A stretch of 20,107 bases of DNA from Pelargonium cotyledonis (Eukaryota > Streptophyta > Magnoliopsida > Geraniales > Geraniaceae): positions 1 to 20,107 of the forward strand of contig JAYMTA010001423.1 of assembly GCA_036897625.1 (NCBI GenBank), given 5' to 3'. The notes beneath the pieces are model-generated. The model made no database searches and was not told where the DNA came from. It saw only the letters and a list, made by a program, of their open reading frames with translations. Shown here in pieces: positions 17,927-20,107 of the stretch. A program made the translations under genes and the position numbers. Within the stretch, counting starts at the first letter, position 1; each line of letters starts with the position of its first letter.

Positions 17927-19984
17927 AAACCTCCTAAGCACTTCAGCTATACATATCAACTCCTCATATTTTATCCTAAATTGTAATCAAAGCCATAGTA
18001 ATATTTGCTAGTCATAATTAGAAACAATTTTTTGAACAAAAAAAAAATCATTAAAGTTAACTACTATTTACTATATATTTTAAACTAATTTTTTAAACTT
18101 ACTATTATTATTTGTGTGTTTTGCATGAAAACCTAAAAAATAAGAGATAGACATGTATATATATATATGACCCAATGTTAAATTGAAGAAATCAATCCAT
18201 TGAATCGCTCAAGTCATACAATTTTAACTTGCATATGGTTGTCTTGATGTTGAACTTTGGAGGAATCAATATAATATTCACTAAAAATTAAATTTACTAC
18301 TTCATGAGTAGTAGCATATATAAGATTACAAAAACAAATGGTCAATTGGATTAAGATTATAAACAAAATTAGCGGAATATATAGCTGAGCTGACTGACTT
18401 TCCAACAATTTGACTCTAATTTTTTTTCTCTTTCTCGAGCTGACTTAATATTATTATCAATACATAAGCCTCCCTATCTTTTAAGATATGATTTCTAAAA
18501 TGGAATGAAATATACAAGTATTTTCATCTATTCTGTAAACGAAATAAATTTAAATTCCACTATTTTAATTCCCATATTCTTCTTCTATTGGATAACCAAT
18601 CAAAATTTATAATTAGAATATGGCAACTAGCCAACTAGTTGAGCTAGACTAGTATTAGTTCGATTAATCATATATTTCTAAACGAGTACAGAGTGTAACC
18701 CAGATTTTTTTTTTTTTTTCAATTCAGTTTATGTTAAACTGTACTAAAGAATTAAGAATCCATGATTAGTTATTTTTAAATTTCCCACTTGATCAAAAAA
18801 ATTTAATTATTTGTTGAATTATTGATCCTAAATATTTCATATAATTTGGTTAGTGCATCTTTTATATGTCAAATTGGAAAAGTGGAACTTATAATTAGTG
18901 ATATATTTTCGTTTAATTATGGTTGCTATTTTATAGATAGAGCTCATATGAATTTGTAGTTCTCACTATATTTAATAAAGAAATTATTCTAGAGAGGATT
19001 CAAAATGTGTTGTTTGGGATTTGGGAAAATTCAAGTGTATGAAGTTGGGAGTCCAAAAAAAAGCTACTATGGCAAGATTTTAATAATATGTAGCATTTAT
19101 ATATTATATCCCAGCCTTGTTATTAGCAATGTGTAATAATAAATACAAGTTAAAATAGTTTTTATAGTTAATAATAATCCAAAAAAATAATAACTATCCA
19201 ATAATTTTAACTTCATTCTCACTAAACTGTATCTTTTGGTGTGGTATTTATTTCTAGCATTATAAGTTATCTTGTACAAATAAAAACAAAAATATATATA
19301 TATATGTTCTTTCAATTAGATTATCCTTTAAATTAGTTATTACATTATTTTGATTTTACCAAACACGTGTTTATGGTCATTTACCCTTACATTTGTCGCT
19401 CTCACATCACATATATCATTTACACTACGAAATGGAACGTCAAAGAAGCAATAGGTCCCGACATACATATACAAAGACATACATATACAAAGTCTATTAA
19501 AAAATTGTAGATATTAAAAAATTTCTTGGAATGATGTGACTAATGCTACTAACACATGTAACAAGATCATGTCTTTATGGGTGAAATTGTTTTAAATAAG
19601 ACAATAAATCATCAAGTCTCGGTACTATAATTTTCACTTTCAATCGTTAAAGGGAAAAACTAAGATACTAGTACATATCCAAATACCTCAATGATTGTAT
19701 TAAATTTGTAACATTCATATTAACAATATAATCATTATCAAAATGACTATACAAAATGTTTTACTAATCAATAAATGAGCAGACCCAAATATGTTCTACA
19801 CATAACTATTTTTTTCTCCCAAGGAGTAAAAGAAACCTTTTCTTGCTTTAAACACAAGATTGGAGGACCATTTTGTACCACAAATAATACATTTTCGTAA
19901 TTATATTTATAATGCCATGATGATTGGGCTTTGATGTAATTGAAATAATTAAATTCCTTACAAATGAAAAACGAGTTGGAGAAA
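17927..19984. other. AT-rich intergenic spacer with simple repeats
   Basis: No gene is recognised. Visible items are short (TA)n runs (about 18155-18168 and 19291-19304), a T15 run (18705-18719), and a perfect 16-bp tandem duplication gacatacatatacaaa (19460-19475 and 19476-19491). Open stretches on the minus strand (18214-18408, 19097-19315) are AT-biased and have no domain. Confidence 0.5.
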
Positions 19985-20107
19985 ATCCAATATTTTTGAA
20001 AACCATGCATCACATTCAAAAACTGTAGCTTTCCACCGATCATCTTCTTCGTCTCCGAGAGCAGTAGCACGGGAACGGTCACTTCTCTCCTCCACGGCGA
20101 GCTCGAA
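19985..20107 (-). other. Possible partial exon at the window edge, product unknown
   Basis: The last 100 bases are clearly richer in G+C than the preceding 2 kb. On the minus strand one frame, open from the edge, reads FELAVEERSDRSRATALG and then DEEDDRWK, a charged, gene-like stretch that ends at a stop after LVFHL near 19963. The opposite strand reads a Ser-rich stretch with no support. It could be the 3' end of a gene, or an exon with a donor that I cannot place. I do not recognise the protein. Confidence 0.3.

Noticed and set aside
18700..18720. T15 run as the tail of a minus-strand retro-insertion
   Set aside because: No flanking direct duplication and no recognisable element next to it.
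1..20107. CRISPR arrays, bacterial operons, tRNA or rRNA genes
   Set aside because: The DNA is eukaryotic; no spaced repeats, cloverleaf or rRNA sequence was recognised by eye. A tRNA scan would be the decisive check.

Overview
This window is nuclear DNA from a flowering plant, most likely a eudicot. It has intron-split plant genes with GT..AG junctions, AT-rich spacers, a mariner/Stowaway-type MITE and plant-type LINEs. I cannot name the species. Two host genes look intact. On the plus strand, 2558-5215 encodes a short-LRR receptor-like kinase of the RKL1/RLK902 (LRR-III) type, in two exons. On the minus strand, 10442 down to 6642 encodes the small GTPase ARL8 in six exons, which join to exactly 184 codons plus a stop. 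The two genes are convergent, with about 1.4 kb between their stop codons.

Left flank (1-2557): a frameshifted leucine-rich-repeat relic at the edge, a roughly 30-bp-period repeat (520-625), the 3' stub of a LINE ending in a poly(A) run (about 1031-1268), a 251-bp MITE with about 30-bp inverted ends and TA duplications (1702-1952), then the kinase promoter and leader. ARL8 intron 1 (7690-10404) is large and has collected an (AG)23 microsatellite, a decayed antisense LINE ORF2/RNase H fragment (about 8022-8850), an 86-bp-period duplication, and an 81-bp insertion with a 15-bp duplication and an A-tail.

Right part (12512-17926): an essentially complete LINE on the plus strand, flanked by a perfect 15-bp target-site duplication. 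ORF1 carries an RRM. ORF2 carries an endonuclease, a reverse transcriptase and a zf-RVT domain but no RNase H. Both ORFs are broken by several stops and frameshifts, so the copy is dead. From 17927 to about 19984 I see only AT-rich spacer with simple repeats. The last 120 bases may hold part of an exon on the minus strand.

The best leads for unusual biology are three. First, the 81-bp insertion in ARL8 intron 1 carries 36 bp identical, in inverted orientation, to sequence just downstream of the ARL8 stop; it may be a retro-inserted piece of the gene's own 3' UTR. Second, the RRM-type LINE has a perfect target-site duplication despite many coding lesions. Third, ARL8 intron 3 has overlapping candidate donors 4 nt apart. 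I found no clearly new multi-gene system.
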